In this document: in pieces, positions 1 through 9,943 of the stretch
Layout of the letters: each line of letters begins with the position of its first letter
Numbering within the stretch: the first letter of the stretch is position 1
The notes under the pieces: generated by a model
The model's database searches: none
Told to the model about the DNA's origin: nothing
The model's input: only the letters and a program-made list of their open reading frames with translations
Assembly (NCBI GenBank): GCA_963989245.1
Contig: OZ022346.1
Location: forward strand, 60,245,731-60,309,730
Direction of reading: 5' to 3'
DNA from: Nansenia antarctica
Lineage: Eukaryota > Chordata > Actinopteri > Argentiniformes > Microstomatidae
DNA: 64,000 bases
Program-made: the position numbers and the translations under genes

Positions 1-150
1 AAGTCCTCCGGCAAGCCGTTCCACAGTGTCGGGCAATAGTGGATAAAAGTGGCCTCGCCATGGGTCTTAGACCGGACCCCTGGAACAACCAAGAGACCAG
101 TACCAGAGGACCTGAGGGATCTATAGTCGGTACAACTCATCCCTGCGAGT
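1..150 (-). repeat. LINE 3'-end-like fragment
   Basis: This stretch resembles the antisense of the C-terminal end of teleost LINE ORF2 (a 'needs a flat, boxed-out fruit' style of short conserved end: Trp-Asn motifs and a string of Arg codons), and it shares its arrangement with the stretch at 58200-58400. There is no intact reading frame. It runs off the left edge of the window. Family assignment is a guess from overall look. Confidence 0.3.
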
Positions 151-440
151 TATTTCTCAGGTCACCTTAGGAAGCAATCCCCACCAAATGAAGAATTTAC
201 TTAGATAGGGGATAGATGTCCAGTGCCTCCATTCAGAGTCTGTGTTCTATGGGATGTTTTGTCTCCTACTCTTTACCTTACAGACTTATGTAACAGAGTT
301 GGGAATGTATGTTTAGTTGTGGTGAATGTAGATGAGTTTCGCCGTGCTTGAGCAGCCCTGGTTGTTGCTGGAGCCCCCTTTGGAGTTTGGGTGTACTGCA
401 GGTCTGCGCGTTCTTTTGTCCTTCTGTTGTTGCCGTACTT

Positions 441-709
441 ACGGTGGTACCAGAATATGGCTGCCATCTTAATGGGTATGTGCGCGATGTAAAATGCTCC
501 TCGTGTTTTGTTGTTTGTGTGGAGAATCTTGTAATGTAGGGTGAAAATGTTGGTGTAGTACTGTGCTGTTTGTTTTTACATGTATTGTGATGATGTGATG
601 TATTGTGATGATGTGAAACAGAACATTTATTGTATGTTATTTTGAATGCGCAGATTCACAAGAGTTGCAGACCAGAGGAAGATTTGTGTTTTATATGTCT
701 TCCATGCAG
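441..709 (+). other. Two short exon-like blocks with a GT-AG intron
   Basis: Block 1 (about 441-475) is followed by GTATGT at 476. Block 2 (654-709) is preceded by GCGCAG and followed by GTATGTT. Both blocks recur downstream at 811-904, fused directly to each other without the 178-bp intervening sequence. The simplest reading is a transcribed sequence with an intron at 476-653. There is no long reading frame, so it may be noncoding or a UTR. No function can be assigned. Confidence 0.45.
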
Positions 710-810
710 GTATGTTGCTCCACATGTTGTTTGTAATTGTTATTTGTAATGTTTGAGGGAAATTTGTGTTCTTTCTGTAAACAAATTATCCTGATGTGAA
801 ATATACATAC

Positions 811-930
811 ACGGTGGGACAACCAGAATATGGCTGCCATCTTAATGGATTCACAAGAGTTGCAGACCAGAGGAAGATTTGTGTTTTATATGTCTTCCAT
901 GCAGATCAATAAAAAGAATTGGTTGAAAGA
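811..930 (+). other. Intronless copy of the exon-like blocks at 441-709
   Basis: This copy carries block 1 joined exactly to block 2 at 848/849, the position where the upstream copy has its GT...AG interval. It then continues at 905 with a sequence containing AATAAA (907-912), where the upstream copy instead shows a second GTATGT donor. That is the pattern expected of a spliced (retrotransposed) copy next to an unspliced one. No poly-A tail or target duplication was found. Confidence 0.45.
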
Positions 931-1149
931 AGTTTGCCTGTTTGACCATTGTTACACTTACCTTATCCGACCGGTCTCAAAATGTAGCCTATAATTAATG
1001 CAAGTGCAATCAGGCTAACGTTACTCATTCTCGCAGTTCCAAATTAATGAACGTTGAAGCGCACTGCCGTCGGGTTGTAAAATAGCCTAGTTTGATAGGC
1101 CTATTGACAGCGAATAAAACAGTGAAGATGACAATTGTTTCTGCTGTTG

Positions 1150-1290
1150 TTATTAAAATCTGTTCTCCGTTGGTTGTATCTCAAAATGTGGCCTATTAAA
1201 ATCTGTTCTCCGTTGGTTGTATCTCAAAATGTGGCCTATTAAAATCTGTTCTCCGTTGGTTGTATCTCAAAATGATGTGGCCTAACTAAT
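1150..1290. repeat. 45-bp tandem repeat, three copies
   Basis: Three head-to-tail copies of an approximately 45-bp unit that contains TCTGTTCTCCGTTGGTTG, with a shortened fourth piece (ATGTGGCCTAACTAA twice) at the right end. It is noncoding. Confidence 0.85.
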
Positions 1291-1542
1291 GATGTGGCCT
1301 AACTAATTAATGCAAGTGCAGCCAGGGGCGTGTCCAGGGGGTGGCCTGGGGTAGCACGTGCCACCCCTGAAATCTGATTGGCCACCCAAGGTGCTACCCC
1401 CCTGATTGATTGGCACACAGCTGACATGATGTATATAATTTGATGTAAAGAACTCTCAAGAAACACATACGAAATATTGTTTTAAGTAACCCTTAACCCT
1501 GTCTCGTTCTGAATGTCGTCAGTGAATTGTTACTGCTGGGTC

Positions 1543-1546
<4 letters not shown>

Positions 1547-1595
<49 letters not shown>

Positions 1596-1832
1596 CTTCC
1601 TCTCTCTCGCCCTCCTCTCTCTCCCTATCTATCCCCCTCTCTCTCCCTCCCCTCTCTCTCTATCTCCCTCCTCTCACTCTCTCTCTCCCTCCTCTCTCTC
1701 TCTCTCTCCCTATCCCTCCTCTCTCTCTATCTCCCTCCTCTCCCTCCTCTCTCTCTAACTTCCTCCTCTCTCTCCCTCCTCCCCCTCTCTCTCTCCCTCC
1801 TCTCTCTCTCTCTCTCCCTCTCCTCTCCTCCA
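1547..1832. repeat. CT-rich microsatellite
   Basis: Nearly pure (CT)n at the left, grading into CTCTCTCCCTC variants. Long open frames across it (runs of Ser-Leu) exist only because the repeat lacks stops. Confidence 0.95.
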
Positions 1833-2132
1833 TCAGTTACCTGGTTGTGTTCATCCCCTCTACGGCTCCTGTTGGTTCTGAAGTGGACCAGGCAGAACGC
1901 GACCAGGCAGAACGCGACCAAGACCCAGAGCAGACAGGACCAGTCCTGGACCAGCCAGGAGGTGGCCTCACTCTGGACCTCCTGGGCGGGCCACCCCGCC
2001 TGGGGGGGGCATCTCCATACCCACCTGGGACCAGGAGGGAGACTCAGACAGCATCTCACGGATCATCTCTGATCTGTCTCTGTCTCTATACTGTTTTCTA
2101 CCACATATTTTCCTTCCCTTCGCCTCTCTATT

Positions 2133-2580
2133 AATTTGCTTGGACACAGAGCTCTGTGAACAGCCAGCCTCTTTAGCAATGACGTTTTGTGTCTTGCCCT
2201 CCTTGTGCAAGGTGTCAATGGTCGTCTTTTGGACAACTGTCAGGTCAGCAGTCTTCCCCATGATTGTGTAGCCTACAGAACTGGACTGAGGGACCATTTA
2301 AAGGCGTTTGCAGGTATTTTGAGTTAATTAGCTGATTAGAGTGTGGCACCAGGGGTCTTCAATATTGAACCTTTTCACAATATTCTAATTTTCTGAGATA
2401 CTACATTTGGGGTTTTCATTAGTTGTCAGTAATAATCATCAAAATTAAAAGCAATAAACACTTGAAATATATCAGTCTATGTGGAATGAATGTATACATT
2501 ATACAAGTTTCACTTTTTGAATGGAATTACTGAAATAAATCAACTTTGTGATGATATTCTAATTATATGACCATCACCTG
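2133..2580 (-). mobile_element. Tc1-like transposon, truncated
   Basis: On the minus strand an ATG at about 2262 opens a frame beginning MGKTADLTVVQKTTIDTLH and containing a helix-turn-helix segment (SQSSVSKQI). This is the N-terminal paired-like DNA-binding domain of fish Tc1-type transposases. The noncoding region from 2262 to about 2580 matches in character the terminal region of such elements and ends at a TA. The catalytic DDE part and the other terminal repeat are missing: sequence to the left of 2133 is unrelated. It is a dead fragment. Confidence 0.8.
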
Positions 2581-2581
2581 T

Positions 2582-2850
2582 ATTAATGGTGGGACACGTG
2601 ACAGAACGGACATTGTAGGAGGTAACTGCCTCCAGCAGAGGGCAGTAATGCAGCATCAAGGACGCACGCTGCCGTTAAAACCAAAAGAAGAAGAAGAAGA
2701 CGACGACGACGTGGTCTATTCCCGCGATACCAGGGAACGAGAAGTCGATCTAAGATGGCGGAGTCAGTAAACACACACCGTGCTGAAGACCTTACGAGTG
2801 ATTATTAAGTTTACAACTGTGACAGAGGGCAAACATTAGTCACATCTAGT
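2582..2850 (+). repeat. Dispersed promoter-like repeat, copy 1
   Basis: About 270 bp that recur at 22701-22939 and 24026-24060, where a hAT element splits the copy. It holds a purine triplet run (GAAGAAGAAG then GACGACGAC) and AAGATGGCGG, which matches the YY1/initiator motif often found near the start of vertebrate housekeeping transcripts and some LINE 5' UTRs. It abuts the Tc1 end. There is no coding evidence. What it belongs to is unknown. Confidence 0.6.
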
Positions 2851-3032
2851 TAAATCGATAGATAGTTACATCTCTGTATTTGGTTTCCTTTACTGCGTAT
2901 GAAAACATCTCAACAGTGAACAAGGAAGGTCAGTAGAAGCCTTTGTCTCAGCTCGCTGCCTCACTGTCTAACATGTTACTACTGACCACTTCTGTCTGCA
3001 GAGAAATGCTATTCTGTCACTATACAATGTTG

Positions 3033-3033
<1 letters not shown>

Positions 3034-3090
<57 letters not shown>

Positions 3091-3160
3091 CACTATACAA
3101 TGTTGTTATATATATAACACTATATAATGTTGTTATATATATATATATATATATATATAA
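3034..3160. repeat. (TA)n microsatellite
   Basis: Runs of TA interspersed with the short unit CACTATACAATGTTG, repeated two or three times. A related unit reappears to the right of the hAT element at 5538, so the element landed inside this repeat. Confidence 0.9.
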
Positions 3161-3472
3161 CACTATCAGTGTTCCCTCCAGGAATTTTTACAATGGTGGC
3201 GGGTGGCCGTGACCGCGCGCGCAGCGCGCGCGATTTTTCGCGTGCACGCGCATGAAACGCGCACGCGCGCTCAAAACAACGTTTTTTTTTTTTTTTTTTT
3301 TTTTTCTAATCACAGCCAAAACTAGAGGATGGCCCAAAAAAAAAATAATTAATATACAGATTATAAACTTGTGACTGACAGTCACATACACACACACAAA
3401 GATCATCAGCTATAATATAATACGAAGTAGGCCTACATGAGCACAAAAGCGGCTAACGTTACTGATTAACTG

Positions 3473-4243
3473 TAGGGCTGCAACTAACGATTATTTTGGT
3501 AGTCGACTAATCTGTCGATTATTTTTTTGATTAGTCGCGATTAGTCGTGTGGCTTTTCGCTGCGCGTAAATGGCGACGCAGAAGCATAAATCCGGCTTAA
3601 CTAGCTATCTAACCTAACGTTACGCCAAGCTACAGCTGCTCACAGAGCTAGTTGACTGGCTAGCTAGCATTGCTGGCTAGACTACAGACAGCTCACGTTA
3701 GTAGGCTACGCTTGGCGCTGTTTATCTTACAGACAGCTCGCTGGTGGACTCAACATAATTGAAATAGCATTCACTTATCAAGCATCATTCATGATCATCC
3801 ACCATGACTACCTGGTATTTTAATAGCGACCACCCCTCACTTCATTTCATCTCGCGTTCTCCTGGCTTCAACATGGAAAACCCCTGCTACGTAACGTTAC
3901 ATACAAGCGCCTCTGTCTGTCACATGCGTGCCACAGGGCAAATAAATTAATAGCACAAACGCTCATAGCATGTACAGCCCTGTCCATGAGACGTTGTTTT
4001 CCAACATGTAACAGTAAAGCTAACATAAACATTACGACCCTAACAATATAACGTTAGCCAGTTGGCTAACAACGTTAGCTAAAACTTACCCAGCTGATTC
4101 TTGCATGGCTCCCGTAAAAAAAAAAAAAAAAATCCTGTTTTTTTAATATAATTTTTTATGCGATTAGTCGACAGCAACATTCCACGCCGACGATTTTTCG
4201 TCGTCGGTTAGTCGTGACTAGTCGACTAATCGTTGCAGCCCTA
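3473..4243. mobile_element. Nested hAT-type MITE
   Basis: The ends are TAGGGCTGCAAC and its inverse GTTGCAGCCCTA, extended by inverted subterminal blocks rich in TAGTCGACTAATC. It is flanked by a perfect 8-bp target duplication, ATTAACTG (3465-3472 and 4244-4251), as expected for hAT. It is noncoding. It inserted after the surrounding element at 3167-5537. Confidence 0.9.
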
Positions 4244-5033
4244 ATTAACTGTTTACTGTAGTGCAGAGAGATGGTAGTCGTAGGCGGCGTATCAAATGAC
4301 AAAGCTAAACGTTTAATGAAGGACATGAACGATTGTCAACAACACACTCAAGCAGTAAATAGAACAGTCTTAACAACTTGGGTACTACGGACGGAACAAT
4401 AGTCTCAACCTATAGTTCCGTGCGTGAATTATGTCAACCCACCACATTACAGAAGTAAAATCACAGTCAGATGGAGCATTCGGTAAACAGCTGAGTATCA
4501 GCTGAGTTAAAGAAAACAAACTCTTACCTTTGATGAGACCCACATGAGCCCTGTTTTCCCGTACTTCTCCCGTGTGTCTCTTATTGTCCAAATGTTCCCT
4601 GAATTTTAGCTGCATGTTTTTCCAGCATGTAATTCCGTTGTCAATAAAAAAATCGTCTCCCCTTCTTTTCCCCTTGACAATACTGTGTCGTTGCTAAAGT
4701 GACGGCACATAAGAATCGTTTTTTGACTTGCTAATGTCTGCTAACGTAGCACTTGAAACTGGCGCCGTTCTCTGGACTGCAGCTGCTCCCGCGTTAGCAT
4801 TAGCATCCATCTTTTCTTCTCCCTTCTCACCGTCACGAGCTCAAATGACACTTGTCGGCCGATCTAACTCTTAACACTCACTTACAGGACTTCTGACACC
4901 ATGTCGTGTTATTCTATTAAACATACACGTGAGTCCTTCTGTATTTCAATGTAAGTGTCTTTATTTTAACTCGCTCTGTAAGCTCTACAATACCGGTCTC
5001 TTGTTGTCTCGTCGTAACCTGCCCACCTGACCT

Positions 5034-5194
5034 GGGGGGTATTCCATCAACGTCGCTAAAGGAAAATCCTGGCTTATTTTTGATAACTCTCGCGAGACCT
5101 ATCAGAATATGCCTGGATATTTGTAAGAACTCTCGCGAGATTTATCAGACTAAACCTGGATTTTCCCTTTAGCGATGTTGATGGAATACCCCCC
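5034..5194. mobile_element. Palindromic MITE
   Basis: About 40 bp at each end are inverted copies, starting GGGGGGTATTCCATCAAC and ending in its near-perfect inverse. The whole 161 bp could fold into a hairpin. CTCTCGCGAGA recurs inside. No convincing target duplication was found and the superfamily is unclear. Confidence 0.75.
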
Positions 5195-5537
5195 GGATGT
5201 CACTACGGTGGCCTGTACACAATAACAATAATACCACAGTTCACATTTAGACCAATCAGGAGCCCTTGTGTCACGTCGTCAACTGAATGTCATTAATCTG
5301 ATTTTGGATCAGCGGTTAGAGAGAGATGGGCGTGGATTTAGGTGCACTTTTAGTCAACATCCATTATAGCGCTGATCTAGGATCAGATATATTTTAATCA
5401 GCTAAAATGTTCTTTTTTTTTTTTCTTTTTTTTGAGAACTTTTTTTTTTTTTTTTTTTGTGGACTGAATCAATTCGTGGCGGAGGAAATTCCATCGTGGC
5501 GGCCCGCCACCAATAAATGCATGTAGAGGAAACACTG

Positions 5538-6996
5538 ACTATAGAATGTTGGCGGAACTTGTTATCAGTTTATGTCCGTGTCGCCTGGTCTGGACAGCAC
5601 ACGGAGGTACTGATGGCGCTTCTCCACTATGGAAGGCCATCAACGCAAATAACGTCTAGAAATCCCGTGTCCACACGTAGCGCCATTGTAGTAGATTTTG
5701 GCACACATGCACACATAAACCGTATAAACTGTATAGTTTGCCTTTTGCTATAAGGACCCTCCTGACTATGGGGGCTAGGGGAGGGGGGGCTAGGGGAGGG
5801 GAGGGTTTACGACCCTTTGTTAAAGCCATGTGGTCATCTCAAAATGGCTTCCTGTGTTCTGAGCCCAACCCCCTGACCTATAACCTGAAGTGACATCAGT
5901 CACATGAAGCAACAATACTATGTGCAATATGACAACCCTTGTGTACATAAGGTTCAGATATCGGAAAAGGATATTTATAGCATAGCATAGAGTACAGCAC
6001 AGTGTTTTATTGTATAGTAGTATAGTATAGTAGATAGTGTACATAGCCTTTATTTATGTAAACCAGCTCTTTTCCCTTTTATCGCACCTTGGGCTTTTGG
6101 GCTTTTCTACAGTAAAGGTGATGGGATATTATTTGAAACTGTATTTACACATCATTGTTTACAAATAGGGGAGTGGAGCCAAGGGGTGAGGCTCTCTTCA
6201 CCTCAGCCAGCCCCTCACCACCAGCAGCAGCTGCTCTTGTAACTGTTCCTTTGTTTGATAAATAGTCTGAGAACTCATTGGCTGACTGCCAGTTTAGGAC
6301 AGAATGCTTCAAAGCATAACAATCATATTATTATGATGTCATGTTGTTTGTTATATTGAAATATATGGGTTAGGGTTAGAGAGGTTTTAGGTTTTATTTC
6401 ATTTCTAACATTTCCCCATGCCAGTTATCCGGTATGACATGTTGTGAGTAAATAGCCTAATAGCTCTTGACCTTTGTAAGGCAGTGAGGGTATGTCCAGA
6501 ATGTCAGTAACACTAGGCTATGCTACACCCTCAAAACATTTTCATATCATTTAATAAACAGAGATTAATAGATTAAATAAATGTTTTTTTATAAACATTT
6601 TCCTTATTTTAACTTCATAAAGGGGTTTGGACATCACGTCACGTCATTGGGCCAGTTGCTTATGGTCCCTTGAAAAGGAGGGTGCCACGTATTAAAGAGC
6701 TGTAACATCTAAACCATTCCTCCAACTTGGATCTGGATACCCTCAAATTAAAGAGGGTGTTTGACAGTCTGCACTTTAAGGCCATATTCATTCTATAACT
6801 TGAATATGTTTTGGTAAACATAAAATGACAACAGTTCTGTCAAAGAGTCCAAATGGACCTAACTGTAGCTTGGCTACTGTTTTCCAATTCTGGAAAAAGA
6901 AATGTTCAATGTTTTGATTACATTTCCTCACTCTGTTTTAATATTTTGATCATCTGTGTTGGTAGGATTCCCTGCACTGTGAACTGTCCATCTGGG
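5538..6996. other. Intergenic stretch without recognised features
   Basis: AT-rich sequence upstream of the zinc-finger gene. It holds the short purine repeat GGGGAGGG near 5775-5805 and short TATAG repeats near 6015-6030. No open frame of note, RNA gene or transposon end was recognised. The promoter and any untranslated first exon of the zinc-finger gene may lie here, but no site can be named. Confidence 0.4.
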
Positions 6997-7003
6997 CAGA
7001 GAG

Positions 7004-7670
7004 ATGGAGGCTTCTGCTTATTCAGTGTCAGAGAGCCAGAGGACACACCTTGGGTCCCCTGATGCAGAGGCAGAAGGACAGAACCACCGGAAGGACAATC
7101 TTATTAGGCTCCAGCCACCACCACCACCACCACCTCCCACCCACAGGGACCATCACTCTCCCAAAATTAAAGAAGAGTACGACACACCGTGGGACAGCTT
7201 TCTACGGGACTTTATCAAAAACCAAAAGGCCAAAGATGAGATGCTCAGCAGATCTGCGTCAGGGTGTCACCTCTCTGAAGCAGCGAATGACATGGATAGT
7301 GACAGTAATGACATGGATAGTGACAGTAACGGCAGTTCAGAGGTCAAGACTGGAGGTCAGGAGGTCAAGATCGAAGAGTGCTATGGTAGGAATTCCTCTC
7401 AGCAAAGGCCAACCACAGGCCGCGCTAGAGCTGACCAATCACATCCTGAGTCAGGTGGTCACAAGAGCAGCTCAGTGATTGGATTACAGGAGCAGCAGAG
7501 AAGGACAGCGGCAGGGCAAACCTCTGAGCAAAGGAAACATGGTTGTGGTCATGAGGACATGCGCCAGTGCTACGTCCATTGTGGGAAGAAACTAAACACG
7601 GCGGATATTGTGAAAATACAGCAGCGAATTAGAAGACCAGACCAACACCGTTGTGCTACAACTGTTCAGT
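7004..7670 (+). CDS. Zinc-finger gene, exon 1 (N-terminal module, first copy)
   Basis: An open frame begins at ATG 7004 (MEASAYSVSESQRTHLGSPD) and reaches a donor at 7671 (TTCA|GTAAGT). It ends two bases into a codon, and those bases join the exon at 8171 in frame. The product is low complexity: a Pro run from a CCA repeat, an acidic DMDSDSN repeat (two copies here, three in the second copy), and ψKxE-type SUMO motifs (IKEE, VKIE). The last 35 residues, with CYVHCGKKL...IQQRI, look like a decayed C2H2 finger: CxxC and linker are present, the His pair is lost. Exon 3 (12860-13570) is a close paralogue. This is the assumed start; CAG at 6997-6999 could also be an acceptor from an untranslated exon. 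Confidence 0.7.
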
Positions 7671-7674
7671 AAGT

Positions 7675-7945
7675 CACACATGCTGCTAACGCTAACACGT
7701 GCTGCTAACGCTAACACATGCTGCTAATTCTCACACATGCTGCTAACCCTAACATGCTGCTAACCCCTAACACATGCTGCTAACGCTAACACATGCTGCT
7801 AACGCTAACACATGCTGCTAAAGCTAACACATGCTGCTAACGCTAACACGTGCTGCTAACACATACACGTGCTGCTAACACATACACGTGCTGCTAACCC
7901 CTAACACATGCTGCTAACCCCTAACACATGCTGCTAACGCTAGTA
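7675..7945. repeat. 19-20-bp minisatellite (ACACATGCTGCTAACGCTA)
   Basis: About 14 imperfect copies directly after the exon 1 donor. The paralogous intron at 13571-13715 has about seven copies, so the array length has changed since the exon duplication. Confidence 0.9.
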
Positions 7946-8170
7946 GAGCCTAACTAGAAGATTATTTTCATAGTTTATTATGTGTTAACATTTTTCCTGG
8001 ACACAAAATACATTTGGAACCATTTAATGTTTACTTTCCAGACCCTTAAATTACAGCAAATGCAATCAGTAATATTATTATTGCATTTGCAGGACGTGTC
8101 AGTCTAGATGGGAGTTCAGTGAACTGTTTGTCTGTCATGTCTAATCGACCTGCGTTGTTTCTGCCTCCAG

Positions 8171-8574
8171 TGTTTCCAGCCGCAGGTCCTCTTCAGCTCA
8201 TGTAACCATGGTAACCATGTATGAACCAGAATGCACCGAGTCCCCCATATCTGGCCGTGGTTCTCCAGCCCTGAAAAGCCCACATTGGGGTCCAGAGATG
8301 GTGGCAGTGAAGCTGGAGGAAGAGGATGTAGAGGAGAATGGTGTGATGGTGAAAGAAGAGGATGGAGGAGGCCAAAGGAGGGAGGAGGGAGTGATGGTGA
8401 AAAGCCCACAGTGGGGTCCAGAGATGGTGGCAGTGAAGCTGGAGGAAGAGGATGGAGAGGAGAATGGTGTGATGGTGAAAGAAGAGGATGGAGGAGACCA
8501 AAGGAGGGAGGAGGGAGTGATGGTGAATCAAGAGGACAGAGGAAGAGTGGAGATGAAAGACAGTGAGATGGATG
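8171..8574 (+). CDS. Zinc-finger gene, exon 2 (acidic linker, first copy)
   Basis: The acceptor is CTGCCTCCAG at 8161-8170 and the donor is GATG|GTAAGT at 8575. Joined to exon 1 the frame runs through MVTMYEPECTESP without a stop and leaves one base (phase 1). A 126-bp unit is present twice in tandem (about 8275-8400 and 8401-8526). Each copy encodes a segment with VAVKLEEED and VMVKEEDGG, so four strong ψKxE SUMO-acceptor motifs are created. The second-copy exon (14197-14393) lacks this expansion. Glu-rich linkers with SUMO motifs are usual between the N-terminus and the fingers in fish C2H2 repressors; the repressor role is inferred. Confidence 0.7.
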
Positions 8575-8934
8575 GTAAGTTTTTGTTATTGGTGAGTGTC
8601 ATTGCACTGTTGTAAAACCAATGCTGCCAGTGCAGTGTAAGTCAGTCAGTACCTGCATCGTCTGACAGTCCTGCTCTCTCCCGCTGTGTGGGGTTGATAT
8701 ATCAGGGCTAGTTCCCCAATCTAACCCAGTCCTGGACTACAGGACAGCCACATGTAAACACTTTTATCCCCAATCTAACCCAGTCCTGGACTACAGGACA
8801 GCCACATGTAAACACTTTTATCCAAAGTGACTTACTACATTTGTCTAAAGTAAGTGAATCAGTTTACAAAATTGGGGAATAAAACATAATAAAAAAGAGA
8901 GAAATATGATAGAAAATCCATTTTAGGAATAGCA

Positions 8935-9618
8935 ACTGCACTCTACTGCTCTCTACTGCCCTCTACTGCTCTCTACTGCCCCCTACTGCTCTCTACTGCT
9001 CTCTACTGCCCCCTGCTGTTCTCAACTGCTCTCTACTGCCCCCTGCTGTTCTCTACTGCCCTCTACTGCACTCTACTGCCCTCTACTGCTCTCTACTGCT
9101 CTCTACTGCCCCCTGCTGTTCTCTACTGCTCTCTACTGCCCCCTGCTGTTCTCTACTGCTCTCTACTGCACTCTACTGCACTCTACTGCACTCTACTGCC
9201 CTCTACTGCCCTCTACTGCCCTCTACTGCTCTCTACTGCTCTCTACTGCCCTCTACTGCCCTCTACTGCTCTCTACTGCCCTCTACCGCCCTCTACCGCC
9301 CTCTACCGCCCTCTACCGCCCTCTACTGCCCTCTACTGCCCTCTGCTGCTCTCTACTGCTCTCTACTGCCCTCTACTGCCCTCTACTGCTCTCTACTGCC
9401 CTCTACCGCCCTCTACCGCCCTCTACCGCCCTCTACCGCCCTCTACCGCCCTCTACTGCCCTCTACTGCCCTCTGCTGCTCTCTACTGCTCTCTACTGCC
9501 CTCTACTGCCCTCTACTGCTCTCTACTGCCCTCTACTGTCCTCCACGGCTCTCTCCTCTACTGCTCTCTACTGCCCTCTACTGCTCTCTACTTCCTTCTA
9601 CTGCTCTCTACTGTCACA
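8935..9618. repeat. 10-bp minisatellite (CTCTACTGCY)
   Basis: Roughly 68 copies of CTCTACTGCC/CTCTACTGCT, with local runs of CTCTACCGCC and CCCTGCTGTT variants that form second-order blocks. It lies in the intron after exon 2. A paralogous, shorter array is at 14765-15163. Confidence 0.95.
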
Positions 9619-9639
9619 CAATTATTCAGAGCTTTGAAC

Positions 9640-9943
9640 GAGATTATTAACACCCGAACAGCCATGGTTGGGGTCATTAACACTAGAACAGCCACGGGTG
9701 GGGTCATTAACACTAGAACAGCCACGGGTGGGGTCATTAACACTAGAACTGCCATGGGTTGGGTCATTAACACTAGAACAGCCATGGGTTGGGTCATTAA
9801 CACTAGAACAGCCATGGGTGGGGTCATTAACACTAGAACAGCCATGGGTGGGGTCGTTAACACTAGAACAGCCATGGGTGGGGTCAATAACACTAGAACA
9901 GCCACGGTTGGGGTCATTAACACTAGAAGTCACGGATGGGGTC
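9640..9943. repeat. 30-bp minisatellite, left part
   Basis: About ten copies of a 30-bp unit containing CAGCCATGGGTGGGGTCATT. Its period is a multiple of three, so several frames stay open on both strands; these are not genes. The array is cut at 9943 by a LINE and resumes at 11856. Confidence 0.95.

Larger units (their letters stand above)
3167..5537. mobile_element. hAT-like element, noncoding, with nested insertions
   Basis: The left end reads CAGTGTTCCCTC and the right end, reverse complemented, CAGTGTTTCCTC: a 12-bp inverted repeat of hAT type. GC-rich subterminal sequence (GGTGGCGGGTGGCC; GGCGGCCCGCCACC) is also inverted. No transposase frame remains, so it is non-autonomous. The flanks share only ACTAT, not a clean 8-bp duplication, perhaps because it sits in a slippery TA repeat. 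It contains another hAT (3473-4243) and a palindromic MITE (5034-5194). Confidence 0.7.

Noticed and set aside
1513..2134. Long Ser/Leu-rich and Arg/Glu-rich frames on both strands
   Set aside because: They are translations of the CT microsatellite plus adjacent noncoding sequence; no splice signals or conserved domain.
3167..3180. 8-bp target duplication for the outer hAT
   Set aside because: Flanks AACACTAT and ACTATAGA share only ACTAT; the TA-rich repeat there makes the comparison unreliable.
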